This document shows positions 1 to 8,632 of a stretch of 64,000 nt of DNA, piece by piece (positions within the stretch are counted from its first letter, which is position 1; each line of letters starts with the position of its first letter). Under the pieces are notes generated by a model, which made no database searches, had not been told where the DNA came from, and saw only the letters and a program-made list of their open reading frames with translations. This DNA is from Paenibacillus sp. MAEPY2 (GTDB taxonomy: Bacteria; Bacillota; Bacilli; Paenibacillales; Paenibacillaceae). The DNA is taken from NCBI RefSeq assembly GCF_000499205.1, contig NZ_AWUK01000028.1:62001-126000 (forward strand). The letters are read 5' to 3'. The translations under genes were made by a program, and so were the position numbers.

Positions 1-132
1 GCCAACGGCCATCACCTGAATGAGCACCTCGTCTTCAGCCGGCTGGGGTACAGCCTGTTCCTCGATGATAATGTGCCCTGGCTCTGTCATGACAGCAGCC
101 TTCATGGTTTCTGGTAATTGATGATGTCCCAT
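1..132 (-). CDS. zinc-type alcohol dehydrogenase, N-terminal fragment
   Basis: This is the first 44 codons of a gene that runs off the left edge of the window. The ATG at 132 follows an AAGGAGGG ribosome binding site 7-8 bases upstream. The visible protein has the usual start of medium-chain zinc dehydrogenases (MKAAVMTEPGHIIIEE followed by PQPAEDEVLIQV), which is the first strand pair of the GroES-like catalytic domain. Family members oxidise sugars, polyols or threonine with NAD(P). The gene lies 141 bases downstream of the alpha-glucuronidase gene on the same strand, so a polyol or sugar substrate linked to xylan breakdown is plausible. The catalytic zinc ligands are outside the window, so the substrate cannot be judged. 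Confidence 0.8.
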   Translation of the reverse strand, partial: MGHHQLPETMKAAVMTEPGHIIIEEQAVPQPAEDEVLIQVMAVG

Positions 133-177
133 ATGTTCCCTCCTTCTCGTGTATGCCAACGTTGTTCTTCCTCCGAA

Positions 178-257
178 GGTGATACAGGTGAACGCTCCAC
201 TTCCTCAGATTTGTTCTGGCTCGCCGTTATCGTGTAAATGTTTAGTTCAGCTTATAT
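178..257. repeat. dispersed intergenic repeat, copy A
   Basis: This stretch between the dehydrogenase and aguA carries two segments that recur elsewhere in the window. The left part (GGTGATA-AGG-GAACGCT-CTTC-TCAG) matches positions 21368-21409 and partly 21459-21500. The right part (GTTATCGTGTAAATG, 226-240, then TTAGTTCA) matches 21417-21430 directly and 34062-34086 in reverse complement. No coding potential is seen. Confidence 0.6.
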
Positions 258-273
258 CACTCTCGTATCCAGA

Positions 274-2424
274 TTAATATATCGTTCTTCCTTGCTCATC
301 TGCAATACCGCTTTTGCGATAGAAGTACGTATTGATCATATCTCTCCATTCCTTGGCATGCTCCGCCTGCCCAGCCTGTAACGTAGCTACCTTATCAAAA
401 ACAGTCGGATCAATTTTGCCTTCCAGCTGTCCCCATGTTTGTGCTAACGCCGCTGCCTGCTCTGCTCCAGCAAAGTGTGTATCATAAATGTGCTGAATGA
501 CCGTTTTGCCAGAATGCAGGACATGGGTATACGGGACATGATGGAAAAATAACAGCAGCTCGTCCGGACAGGAGGCTACGGATTCATATCTTTCGGCATT
601 TTCCCGGTGGTATTGCGATGTATATCCCGTTCCACTGCTCACTGTCCGGTCCACGCCAATACCATCACAATCGGCAAAATGATACGTTCCCCACTTGGAA
701 TATTCATAGCCATCCACATTCGGTCCATAATGGTGCTCCGGATTAACCATCCAGCCTACACCGAGCGGAGCCGTATAATTTTCATAGATTTCCAACGAAT
801 TCAGAAGCATGCCAGAGATTAGACGAACGACCTCTTCGTCATGTCCAAACGTAAGTCTGACCCATTCCTCCGCGATCTCTTCCGATGACAGCTCCGGATT
901 CCAGGCCAGTCTTCCATATCCATACAGATTCGCCTGAGCAAGCGGGTGCCCTGTCCAGCAAGCGTCTGCGCCGATATTGGAGACTGCGGCAAAGCCGCTA
1001 TAAGGCCTGTTGTATAGAGAGCCGTCAGCAATACGTTTAATTTCAGAACCCGGCCCTTTGGCAAACGTATCAAAATCTAATACTTCTTTCCACTGTGGAA
1101 CCAGATAACACAGATGTCGCTGCTGGCCCGTATACTCCTGCGTAATCTGGAATTCCAGGACCTGATTCGTGTTCTCCATGGCCCCGAACAACGGGGATAC
1201 GGCCTCTCGAACCTGAAAGTCCATCGGTCCATTCTTGATCTGCAAAATGACATTTTCCGCAAAGCGGCCATCCAGTGGCTTAAAGTGGTCATATGCCGCC
1301 CGCGCGCGGTCCGTGGAACGGTCACGCCAGTCTTGCTTGCAGTTATAGACGAAGCAGCGCCAGATCACCAGTCCACCAAATGGACGAAGGGCCTCAGCCA
1401 GCATATTGGCTCCATCGGCATGATCTCGATTATACGTAAATGGGCCAGGACGATTCTCCGAATCTGCTTTGATCAAATAGCCGCCAAAATCCGGGATTGC
1501 CGCATATACCTTGGCTGTCTGAATGTTCCACCATTCACGGACCTGCTCATCCAGCGGATCTGCCGTAAGCAATCCACCAATCTCTATCGGACTTGCGTAG
1601 TTGGCGCTCAGGAACAATCGGATGCCGTAGGCTCTGAATTCGGCAGCAACCTTTGCAACATCACCCAGGAAACGTTCCGTCAGGAACAGGCTCTCACGCT
1701 GGTGCACGTTAACGTTATTAATCGAAATGGCGTTAATGCCTGTAGAAGCAAGCAATCTGGCATAATCCCGGATACGCCCGAGATCACGAGTGAATTCACC
1801 ATTTTCATAGAAAATGGATTTCCCAGCATAACCACGTTCAATGCTTCCGTCCACGTTATCCCACTGATTGATCATGCGTAATGCATTAACGGGCTGCTCC
1901 GCAATGTAGCTTAACCTTCCCGCAGCCGGTTGCGCATCGTTAGCGCTTTCTTGATCCAGGACAAGCTCTCTTAACAAATGAAAAGTCCCATACAGCACAC
2001 CTTGAGGAGTTTCAGAACCAATAAACAGTCTGCCCTGCTCCTTATCTTCGCGGATCATATAGCCTTCCCCGTGTACAGCTGAGCGCTCCGTGTCGCTGAA
2101 GGCCTGAGCTACAGCTTCCGAGCCTGTCCATGTGCCAAGCCATATCCCTTGGGCCTCCTGATTGGCCAAATCCGGATCACTCACTTGGCTGGTAACTTCC
2201 TGACTAACTTTCGGCTTGATGCCAAAAATCTTGTTCAATCCCTGAGTCAGTTCAGTTATGGCTGTTGATATCATTTCTTGATCTTCCGCCACCGACACGA
2301 TATGGACCCAGACTGGAGCTGCTTTTCTGGCAGTTCCCTTCACCCCGGATAGACCTTGAAGATATCCAAGCCACGCATCATACTGCGGGCCAGAGATATT
2401 AGTTTGAACGGTTGTGTTGCTCAT
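274..2424 (-). CDS. aguA: alpha-glucuronidase, family GH67
   Basis: The 716-residue protein is a GH67 alpha-glucuronidase, which removes (4-O-methyl-)glucuronic acid from the end of xylo-oligosaccharides. The catalytic set of the family can be read: Glu323 in KADSE (general acid), and Asp402 in NGPMDFQVRE with Glu430 in QITQEYTGQ. The spacings of 79 and 28 residues are as expected for the Geobacillus enzyme. The length is normal for the family (about 680-720). There is no signal peptide, so the enzyme is cytoplasmic and acts on imported aldouronic acids. The start overlaps the stop of the upstream GH52 gene as ATGA, so the two are translationally coupled. The released glucuronate would feed the uxu genes at 8.6-10.6 kb. 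Confidence 0.96.
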   Translation of the reverse strand: MSNTTVQTNISGPQYDAWLGYLQGLSGVKGTARKAAPVWVHIVSVAEDQEMISTAITELTQGLNKIFGIKPKVSQEVTSQVSDPDLANQEAQGIWLGTWTGSEAVAQAFSDTERSAVHGEGYMIREDKEQGRLFIGSETPQGVLYGTFHLLRELVLDQESANDAQPAAGRLSYIAEQPVNALRMINQWDNVDGSIERGYAGKSIFYENGEFTRDLGRIRDYARLLASTGINAISINNVNVHQRESLFLTERFLGDVAKVAAEFRAYGIRLFLSANYASPIEIGGLLTADPLDEQVREWWNIQTAKVYAAIPDFGGYLIKADSENRPGPFTYNRDHADGANMLAEALRPFGGLVIWRCFVYNCKQDWRDRSTDRARAAYDHFKPLDGRFAENVILQIKNGPMDFQVREAVSPLFGAMENTNQVLEFQITQEYTGQQRHLCYLVPQWKEVLDFDTFAKGPGSEIKRIADGSLYNRPYSGFAAVSNIGADACWTGHPLAQANLYGYGRLAWNPELSSEEIAEEWVRLTFGHDEEVVRLISGMLLNSLEIYENYTAPLGVGWMVNPEHHYGPNVDGYEYSKWGTYHFADCDGIGVDRTVSSGTGYTSQYHRENAERYESVASCPDELLLFFHHVPYTHVLHSGKTVIQHIYDTHFAGAEQAAALAQTWGQLEGKIDPTVFDKVATLQAGQAEHAKEWRDMINTYFYRKSGIADEQGRTIY

Positions 2425-4652
2425 TGTACAGCCTCCTTGCTGGCATAGATCTGCTCCAGACGATTACCTTTGCCTTCGAGCAGCCATAGAATTGATGTTA
2501 CACCGCGCGGGTAATACTTGCTTCCGACCGCAACACCCGCCAAAATCTGGTCACTCCAGCACCAGTAGGATTCCTCTGGATGCAGCAGCCAGTTTACATG
2601 GGCAGCGTCCGCAGCCTTCCCAGTTTCATCCCATTCCACGTCCAGCAGTTCTCTTGTAATGAACTGGGACAGATATATTTTGCTAAGCCATGAGTTATTG
2701 CTCGTAGAGGACAGCTTCCAGCCTCCATCCTCAAATAGACAAGTACCAGGTACAAGTACAGTCTTAAGGTGGGTTCGAAGTGCTTGCAGGTAAGGTCCGA
2801 AACGGCCATTTACATCAAGCGCACCTTCACAGCCTGTAAAGTATGGGAATACCAATCCTTCTATGGCCGGAATGATGCGGGAATCATTATTTTCAGCGAT
2901 AACTGCCGGAATGTAGCCACTGTCGGTTAACTGAGCTGCAATACTGGCTGCACAGCGATCTGCCTGACGTCCTGCGTGATGAGACAATTCAGCCAGTTTC
3001 TCGGCAGCAAACAGCTTCTCCAGTGCAACATAGACGGCCCAGCATTTGCCTGCCAGGTAGATGTTATTCCGAGATTGTCCAAGCGATACATCCAGACTGT
3101 CATAGGTGGTAATTTCAGCTCCACCCTTGGTGCGACTGCTATCCAGTCCCATCAGGCCATTGCGTTGTTGTTCATCCGGATGATCCCGGTTCAACATGCT
3201 TTCGAAGCAATCACGAATGACGGGAAGCATTTCTTTTACAAATTCCCGATCCTTTGTTTGTTCAATATATACAGTCGCACAGCAAAGCCAGTTCACGAGT
3301 TCCTCGTGGCTCATTTGGGAGAAGCAGTCATCGATGCCCACCAGTTCATAAGCCGAGTGTCCGGGACGCGAGAATACATTGGCTACGCCAATATCATGCG
3401 TGAACGTAATGCCGCCCGGATATTCCTTCTCATCGCCCGGGAATCGTACTTGATCCGTATAACTGTAACGTTTCACAAACCACTCCAGCTCATTACGCAC
3501 CGTCCAAGGATTCAAGGCAAGCTCGAAATACAGTTGATCTGCGGTCAGATCCAGAGTATTCATCATCCGGTATTCGCCTTCATTTACGATCCAGAACGGC
3601 TCGCCGTCTGCATCCAGCAGCTGTGTACTTGCATAGTAGCTATGAATGGAATGGGCAAGCATAAATGACTGGTCCTCACTCAAAGCAGATACGCCAAGAC
3701 GTTGTTCCACTTCAGCACAGGAAGCAGTCAACTCGCTGAAACGATCAAGCGCATATTGCCCAGTTTCCAGAATATCCGCAAAATAACGGGTATACCAGTA
3801 GGTCGTGTCCATACCCGAAGTAACGATCCCACCACGATAGAAACATACAGCGAATTGATACGTACGCTTCTCTCCGGCTGGAACGTCCATCAACAACGCA
3901 GCTGTTTCGCCCAGTCCGAAAGCCAGATTCTCACGATGCTTCTCCTGCAATATTTTCTCCAACGTGAACCCGCGAGCAGGCCATAATCCCTCATCCGCAG
4001 ACAAAATTGCGGTTAGGCGTCCTTGTCCAACACCCGTTAACGCTCCACCCTCTGGTCCTCCGATGATACGCATCGCAGAGTAAGGATCATTCCCCTGATA
4101 GCCAAAATATGCTTTGCGCGATTGCTGCCCTTGCGTATTATCAATTGTCATCTCCACCAGAACGGCAGGTACAAGCGCATCCATTAACGCATCACGATCG
4201 CCGCTGAGCGGTTCGGGTACAGGCCGCACAGGTGAGTAAATACGGAAAGTCAGATCACCCGCCGTCCACGTATCTGTTCCCGAAGTGAATTCACGGGTGA
4301 TATCCTCATCCCGAAACGCAGAAATCAGCGGACGAGACGTTTGTGCTGCAACTGGCGCTTTCGTGCTCGCTTCACTTTGTAACGAGGCCGACGACGCCAG
4401 ATCTGAATCCGAATTCTCCACTTTTTCAACATCGTACCGAACGCTCGCATCCTCAACGGCTTCGAAAAATGGTAAAGCTTCATAGTTTTCACTATCACGA
4501 GATTGTAAACCGATATATACATTCTGATCTGCTGGCTTGCCAAGCTCCAGACCTAGTCCGCCTTTGGCTCCTTTGTATCCAAGCGTAAAGCTGGCAAAAG
4601 CCCCGATCGGTGAGTGATGGGCATTATAAAAGATGGATTTGGAAGTGCTCAT
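2421..4652 (-). CDS. xynB: beta-xylosidase, family GH52
   Basis: The 743-residue protein starts with the GH52 signature (FYNAHHSPIGAFASFTLG) and is an intracellular beta-xylosidase that cuts xylo-oligosaccharides to xylose. By comparison with the Geobacillus stearothermophilus enzyme, the nucleophile is Glu358 in VNEGEYRMMNTLDL and the general acid is Asp518 in ITTYDSLDVSLGQ. The 160-residue spacing between them is conserved. The protein is about 35-40 residues longer than the Geobacillus enzyme. Residues 78-107, rich in Ser, Ala and Asp, look like an inserted linker. The RBS is GAGGGG 9 bases before the ATG. The gene is first in an operon with aguA and divergent from an AraC regulator. Confidence 0.94.
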   Translation of the reverse strand: MSTSKSIFYNAHHSPIGAFASFTLGYKGAKGGLGLELGKPADQNVYIGLQSRDSENYEALPFFEAVEDASVRYDVEKVENSDSDLASSASLQSEASTKAPVAAQTSRPLISAFRDEDITREFTSGTDTWTAGDLTFRIYSPVRPVPEPLSGDRDALMDALVPAVLVEMTIDNTQGQQSRKAYFGYQGNDPYSAMRIIGGPEGGALTGVGQGRLTAILSADEGLWPARGFTLEKILQEKHRENLAFGLGETAALLMDVPAGEKRTYQFAVCFYRGGIVTSGMDTTYWYTRYFADILETGQYALDRFSELTASCAEVEQRLGVSALSEDQSFMLAHSIHSYYASTQLLDADGEPFWIVNEGEYRMMNTLDLTADQLYFELALNPWTVRNELEWFVKRYSYTDQVRFPGDEKEYPGGITFTHDIGVANVFSRPGHSAYELVGIDDCFSQMSHEELVNWLCCATVYIEQTKDREFVKEMLPVIRDCFESMLNRDHPDEQQRNGLMGLDSSRTKGGAEITTYDSLDVSLGQSRNNIYLAGKCWAVYVALEKLFAAEKLAELSHHAGRQADRCAASIAAQLTDSGYIPAVIAENNDSRIIPAIEGLVFPYFTGCEGALDVNGRFGPYLQALRTHLKTVLVPGTCLFEDGGWKLSSTSNNSWLSKIYLSQFITRELLDVEWDETGKAADAAHVNWLLHPEESYWCWSDQILAGVAVGSKYYPRGVTSILWLLEGKGNRLEQIYASKEAVQ

Positions 4653-4678
4653 GAACGATGACCCCTCTCAAAATGGTT

Positions 4679-4692
4679 TGCATACGTTTTCA
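4679..4692 (-). promoter_or_regulatory. cre-like CcpA site before the GH52-GH67 operon
   Basis: On the minus strand this reads TGAAAACGTATGCA, matching the consensus TGWNANCGNTNWCA at 12 of 14 positions with the invariant central CG. It lies 27 bases before the xynB start and about 80 bases downstream of the candidate -10 box, a usual place for carbon-catabolite repression. This is an inference from the motif only. Confidence 0.5.
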
Positions 4693-4771
4693 TTAGCCCC
4701 ATCCTACCACGGGCATTCCACCATAGACCATGGTCAAATCAATCGGATATTTACCCAAATCAAGCTAATAG

Positions 4772-4777
4772 ATTATA
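4772..4777 (-). promoter_or_regulatory. candidate -10 box of the xynB-aguA promoter
   Basis: The minus strand reads TATAAT here. The hexamer 17 bases upstream (CAGATA) is a poor -35 box. That fits a promoter that needs an activator such as the divergent AraC protein. Confidence 0.45.
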
Positions 4778-4880
4778 ATACAATAAAGCGGTTATATCTG
4801 TTTCGATTCATATCTCCATCATTCCGTTCAGAAGCAACTTATAGATTCCACTATAATTATAATGATTGAGGGGGCCTTCC

Positions 4881-5792
4881 ATGTCTTCCACCTATTTGCC
4901 TCCCGCTTTGGGAGAAAGTGTGCATGAGGTGTTTTACCCGGATGTACAGACCACGGTGAATCTGTTCGCCATTCATTTGCGAAGTGTCGGGGCGAATTGG
5001 GATTATCCGGCGCATGAACATCCGCAATATGAGCTGAATTATGTAACGGAAGGCGAACAACACATGACTGTGAATGGCAAGCTGTATATTCAAAAGGCTG
5101 GCGAATTGCTCCTGATTCCTCCAGGAAGCATTCATTCCAGCCTGAGCCATAATGGCAAGGGTTTTACGTATTTTTGCATGCATTTTGATATTGATGATCA
5201 GTTATTTCTCTCCTTGCTTGCACGAATCAAGCAGGTTTTGTTTGATGCAGATAGTCCGGTTACCCGCCAGATCGAGCCTGTACTTCGCAAATTAATGTCA
5301 TCTGCTGACAATCGAGCGGCGAGTACGATGGTACAACGCATGCAGCTGCAATCGGCGGTATTTGAACTGTTTGGACATTTATGGGAAGCGGTCTCTCAGG
5401 AAGCCGCTCAATTGTTCACGGACGGATATGAGAAAATCGAGCTGGCCCACCAGATTCGTAATCGGTTGCAAGGGCTGGTAAGTCAGCAGTTCAAGCAAGG
5501 ACGTGAGTCCGACAGCCATTATGGCATTGATGATATTGCAGCAGAGCTGGGCATCAGTTCCTCCCATTGTAACCGTGTATTTCGACAGGTGTATGGTCAG
5601 TCTCCGCGTGTTTATTTATCTGAAATGGTTCTGCATGAAGCCAAAGTTCTGTTGGGTAACCCCAAGCTGTCGATTCAGAACATTGCTACCATGCTTGGTT
5701 ATAAAGATATTGCCCATTTCAGCCGTCAATTCAAGCGCTGGTCGGGTGTATCCCCAACATGCTACAGACAGGAGCAGCCTGCTCCCGAATGA
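4881..5792 (+). CDS. AraC-family regulator with cupin sensor domain
   Basis: The 303-residue protein has an N-terminal cupin-type sugar sensor (HEHPQYELNYVTEGEQHMTVNG, residues about 45-70, and LLLIPPGSIHSSL) and a C-terminal AraC helix-turn-helix pair (about residues 205-297: GIDDIAAELGISSSHCNRVFRQ and LSIQNIATMLGYKDIAHFSRQF). The ATG at 4881 is chosen because GAGGGGG lies 6-7 bases before it; a TTG 15 bases upstream is in the same frame but overlaps that RBS. The gene is divergent from xynB-aguA across a 228-base region, so it is probably the xylo-oligosaccharide-responsive activator of that operon. The ligand is not shown by the sequence. Confidence 0.88.
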   Translation: MSSTYLPPALGESVHEVFYPDVQTTVNLFAIHLRSVGANWDYPAHEHPQYELNYVTEGEQHMTVNGKLYIQKAGELLLIPPGSIHSSLSHNGKGFTYFCMHFDIDDQLFLSLLARIKQVLFDADSPVTRQIEPVLRKLMSSADNRAASTMVQRMQLQSAVFELFGHLWEAVSQEAAQLFTDGYEKIELAHQIRNRLQGLVSQQFKQGRESDSHYGIDDIAAELGISSSHCNRVFRQVYGQSPRVYLSEMVLHEAKVLLGNPKLSIQNIATMLGYKDIAHFSRQFKRWSGVSPTCYRQEQPAPE

Positions 5793-5857
5793 GTATCATT
5801 CATCCAACATCAGTCCAGTCCAGAACTTAATTGCTGTAAGGTTAAACGTCGGTTCTT

Positions 5858-7258
5858 TTATTTTAACAGACGTTTAATCGTCTTCAGTTTGTTATCATAC
5901 GGCGGATATAAAATTGACAAGTTCAATCTGGTGCTCTTTTTAAGCACACTTTTCATATGAGAGAAGGTCTCCAGACTATACCGCCCATGATAAGCGCCCA
6001 AACCTGAATGTCCCACGCCTCCAAACGGCAGCCTTGGATTGGCTACATGGGTAATCGTATCGTTAATGCATCCGCCCCCAAAAGAAACCTCTCGCATCAC
6101 TTGATCCTGTAACTGTGTATCCGATGTAAAGAGGTAGAGCGCCAGCGGTTTGGGTCGCTTTACAATACCAGCAATCGCCTCATCAATATGGGTATAACTG
6201 ATAATCGGTAGAATCGGACCAAAAATCTCGTCCTCCATCGAGGCGGCTTCCCACGATTCGGCATCAATAAAGGTCGGTTCAATAAAACGATCTTCCTCAT
6301 CGGATTGACCCCCATAAATGACATGAGCCTGATCGCGTTCAATAAGGGTCGTGAGACGTTTGAAATGGGCCTTGTTGACGATTCGCCCATAGTCTCTGTT
6401 GTGCTGGATATCTGTACCAAAGAAAGACTCTACCGCTGCTTTCATTTCGGCAATCAATGGATCTTTCACCTGTTCATGTACAAGTAAATAATCTGGTGCG
6501 ATGCAGGTCTGACCGGTATTGAGCAGCTTTCCCCATATAATGCGCTGTGCAGCGACGCTTAGATCGGCATGCTTATCCACAATAACCGGACTTTTACCGC
6601 CAAGCTCCAGCGTAACTGGAACGAGATTTTTGGCAGCAGCCTCCATGACGATTTTGCCCACCGGGACACTTCCTGTAAAAAAGATATAGTCAAATGGGGC
6701 GTTAATAAGCGCCGTGGTGGTGTCTTTGGCTCCTTCAACCACGTGCACATAATTTGGTTCGAAGATGGAGGTTATCATCTCACGAATAACGGCGGAGACG
6801 GCTGGTGTGTTTTCAGATGCTTTGAGAACAGCCGTATTGCCTGCTGCCAACGCGCCAACCAGAGGTTCAATTAACAGCTGGAATGGATAGTTAAAGGGCC
6901 CAATAATCAAGACCGCACCATAAGGCTCAGGAATGATATAGCTTTTGGAACCGATCAGCGTGAGTTGAGTTTTAACCTTGACCGGTTTGACCCATTTCTT
7001 TACTTGCCGAATGGTATGCGTAATGCTATCCAGCATAAATCCGATCTCTGTTGTATACGATTCGAACTCACTCTTGCCCAAATCCTGATAGAGCGCCTCG
7101 GTAAGACGGGACTCATACTTTTGAATCGCCTGTTTCAACCGGGTTAAATGTGCAATGCGAGCCTCAGCGGAGCGAGTAGCCCCTGTTCTAAAAAATTGCC
7201 GCTGCTGCTGTAAAATTTCTTCCACTTCAGATTCGCTTAATTCCTGTATTGTACTCAT
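5858..7258 (-). CDS. aldehyde dehydrogenase, class 3 (YwdH-like)
   Basis: The 466-residue protein oxidises aldehydes to acids with NAD(P). The catalytic Cys252 is in the family motif NTGQTCIAPDY and the general base Glu218 is in LELGGKSP. The coenzyme loop FTGSVPVGK (residues 195-202) is present. It is of the short class 3 type, with a C-terminal extension (KKSTRLNLSILYPPY) that in fatty-aldehyde dehydrogenases touches membranes. The ATG at 7258 follows GAGGAG by 9 bases; an upstream in-frame TTG would lie against that RBS and is rejected. It is followed on the same strand order by its probable regulator: the ArsR gene is 88 bases upstream. A shared 11-base motif precedes both genes. Confidence 0.92.
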   Translation of the reverse strand: MSTIQELSESEVEEILQQQRQFFRTGATRSAEARIAHLTRLKQAIQKYESRLTEALYQDLGKSEFESYTTEIGFMLDSITHTIRQVKKWVKPVKVKTQLTLIGSKSYIIPEPYGAVLIIGPFNYPFQLLIEPLVGALAAGNTAVLKASENTPAVSAVIREMITSIFEPNYVHVVEGAKDTTTALINAPFDYIFFTGSVPVGKIVMEAAAKNLVPVTLELGGKSPVIVDKHADLSVAAQRIIWGKLLNTGQTCIAPDYLLVHEQVKDPLIAEMKAAVESFFGTDIQHNRDYGRIVNKAHFKRLTTLIERDQAHVIYGGQSDEEDRFIEPTFIDAESWEAASMEDEIFGPILPIISYTHIDEAIAGIVKRPKPLALYLFTSDTQLQDQVMREVSFGGGCINDTITHVANPRLPFGGVGHSGLGAYHGRYSLETFSHMKSVLKKSTRLNLSILYPPYDNKLKTIKRLLK

Positions 7259-7291
7259 GTAATCCAACTCCTCTAAGAGTTAATGATGATC

Positions 7292-7302
7292 CGTTTAAAC
7301 AT
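7292..7302. promoter_or_regulatory. candidate ArsR operator before aldehyde dehydrogenase
   Basis: The sequence CGTTTAAACAT contains the palindrome GTTTAAAC. The same 11 bases occur at 7701-7711 before the arsR-family gene. One copy before each gene suggests a common operator of the ArsR protein. Confidence 0.45.
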
Positions 7303-7346
7303 ACGAACGAATCGCCTACATGCATGTGCATGTTAGCTGCTCTTGT

Positions 7347-7649
7347 CTATAAGCACTCCTCTTCCATCGCGGCCACCAGTTCCTTCAAAAGTTCCACCGA
7401 GGACTTTAACGAAGCAGAATAATATCGCTGTGTTCCCTTCTGCTCCACGGAGATAAGTCCTTTTTCAAGCAAAAGCTTGAGATGATGGGATATTGCAGGC
7501 CGGGACAGGCTGAATTGTTTTGTAATTTCATTCACCGTCATACTGCCCTTATCGCTGAGCGCAAGTAAAATGGCCTGACGATGGTTGTCACTTAGTACCT
7601 GGAATAAGGGGATGCAGGTTTGAAAGATGGATAATGCTTTTTGTCCCAT
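7347..7649 (-). CDS. ArsR-family winged-helix repressor
   Basis: This 100-residue protein is a single winged helix-turn-helix domain: FQVLSDNHRQAILLAL, then the recognition region VNEITKQFSLSRPAISHHLKLL (about residues 38-60), then the wing EQKGTQRYYSAS. The CVCD-type metal-binding motif of ArsR/SmtB sensors is absent. Its Cys residues (Cys12 and near-terminal Cys99) are not in that arrangement, so it may sense an aldehyde or redox change rather than a metal. The RBS GAGGTGA precedes the ATG well. It lies just upstream of the aldehyde dehydrogenase and probably controls it. Confidence 0.86.
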   Translation of the reverse strand: MGQKALSIFQTCIPLFQVLSDNHRQAILLALSDKGSMTVNEITKQFSLSRPAISHHLKLLLEKGLISVEQKGTQRYYSASLKSSVELLKELVAAMEEECL

Positions 7650-7700
7650 GGTTTCACCTCTAAATAAGTTTCTAAAGACATCATGTCTATAGCGTCTATT

Positions 7701-7711
7701 CGTTTAAACAT
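7701..7711. promoter_or_regulatory. candidate ArsR operator before the ArsR gene
   Basis: This is the second copy of CGTTTAAACAT, 52 bases before the arsR-family start, followed by another TTTAAAC half. A separate 13-base palindrome AGACATCATGTCT lies at 7676-7688. Autoregulation by the ArsR protein is likely but not proven. Confidence 0.4.
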
Positions 7712-7788
7712 TTAAACCTAATGACTATATTTTACTCCCCAAACCTGTGAAGAACAAGCTATGCCCGATAAATTATATATAAGTTAGA

Positions 7789-7802
7789 TAAAAGCGCTTC
7801 CA
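7789..7802 (+). promoter_or_regulatory. cre-like CcpA site before gntR-uxuA-uxuB
   Basis: The sequence TAAAAGCGCTTCCA has the symmetrical AAGCGCTT core and matches the cre consensus at 12 of 14 positions. Its last two bases overlap the first bases of the GntR palindrome, so CcpA and the local repressor may compete or act together. Confidence 0.45.
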
Positions 7803-7828
7803 TACTACCATACAAGTATGGTAGTATG
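7801..7828. promoter_or_regulatory. 28-base perfect palindrome, probable GntR operator
   Basis: The arms CATACTACCATAC and GTATGGTAGTATG are perfect inverted copies of 13 bases around a central AA. The site ends 20 bases before the GntR-family start codon. FCD-type GntR repressors of hexuronate genes bind palindromes of this kind, so this is the best operator candidate for autoregulation and uxu control. Confidence 0.7.
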
Positions 7829-7848
7829 TCTTTGAAGGAGTTGAAGTT

Positions 7849-8580
7849 ATGGAATATCCCCCTAGGTCTTCATCCAAAGCCGATTTATTATCATCCTTAA
7901 TAAGCCCATCTTCGCTGAACAAACAGGCATTCTCTTCACGTGAGGCTGTCTACACGACATTGAAGCAGTTGATATTGAGTTTGAAGTTGCCTCCCGGTAC
8001 TGCTATTTCGGAAAAAGAGATCTCGCTCGAGTTCAATGTGAGTCGGACCCCTGTTCGAGAAAGCTTTGTCCGATTAGCACAGGAAGGTCTGCTGGAAATA
8101 TATCCGCAGCGGGGTACCTATGTATCTCTGATTCAAGTGGATCTCGTGGAGGAAGCCCGATTCATGCGTGAACAGCTTGAGCGTGCCGTCATACGGCTAG
8201 CCTGTGTGCAATTTCCAGATGAATATATGAAGAAAATGGAGCAGAACCTTGCACATCAGCAGGAATGTATACTTGAACCGGATGATGAAAGAATGTTCGG
8301 ATTGGATGAGGAATTCCATAGTACTCTCTTTGCAGGTTGCAACAAAAAAAACACCTGGTCCGTGATCCAGCATATGAATGTGCATCTGAACCGGAGCCGA
8401 ATGCTCCGTCTGTCTTCAGATCATCATTGGGATCACTTGCTTGAGCAGCATCGATCCATGGTTCAGGCGATACAACAACATGATGCTCAAACGGCGGAGC
8501 ACATTATGCAGGAACATCTGCACTTAACCGTCACAGATCTGGCTGTCCTGCGGCATACATACCCTTCCTATTTTCAATGA
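7849..8580 (+). CDS. GntR-family (FadR/FCD type) regulator of hexuronate genes
   Basis: The 243-residue protein has an N-terminal GntR winged helix (about residues 30-98: REAVYTTLKQLILSLKLPPGTAISEKEISLEFNVSRTPVRESFVRLAQEGL, read in pieces) and a C-terminal FCD effector domain with the usual Asp-x3-His start (LDEEFHSTLF), a later His (LLEQHRSMV) and a third (HLHLTVTDL). The RBS AAGGAG precedes the ATG. It is the first gene of a run with mannonate dehydratase and D-mannonate oxidoreductase, so it is an UxuR/ExuR-like repressor answering a hexuronate intermediate. The effector itself is inferred from the neighbours. A perfect palindrome sits just before the gene. Confidence 0.88.
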   Translation: MEYPPRSSSKADLLSSLISPSSLNKQAFSSREAVYTTLKQLILSLKLPPGTAISEKEISLEFNVSRTPVRESFVRLAQEGLLEIYPQRGTYVSLIQVDLVEEARFMREQLERAVIRLACVQFPDEYMKKMEQNLAHQQECILEPDDERMFGLDEEFHSTLFAGCNKKNTWSVIQHMNVHLNRSRMLRLSSDHHWDHLLEQHRSMVQAIQQHDAQTAEHIMQEHLHLTVTDLAVLRHTYPSYFQ

Positions 8581-8632
8581 TGATGGATGGATCTGTTCTG
8601 TTCTTTAAACTAATCTTGATGAGGTGAATGTG

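Noticed and set aside
2976..3668. 230-codon open frame on the plus strand inside the GH52 gene
   Set aside because: It is antisense to the beta-xylosidase with its catalytic motifs; no RBS and no protein family.
5842..5877. Inverted repeat TTAAACGTC/GACGTTTAA at the end of the aldehyde dehydrogenase gene as a terminator
   Set aside because: The loop is 18 bases and there is no T-run on either side, so a terminator is not supported.
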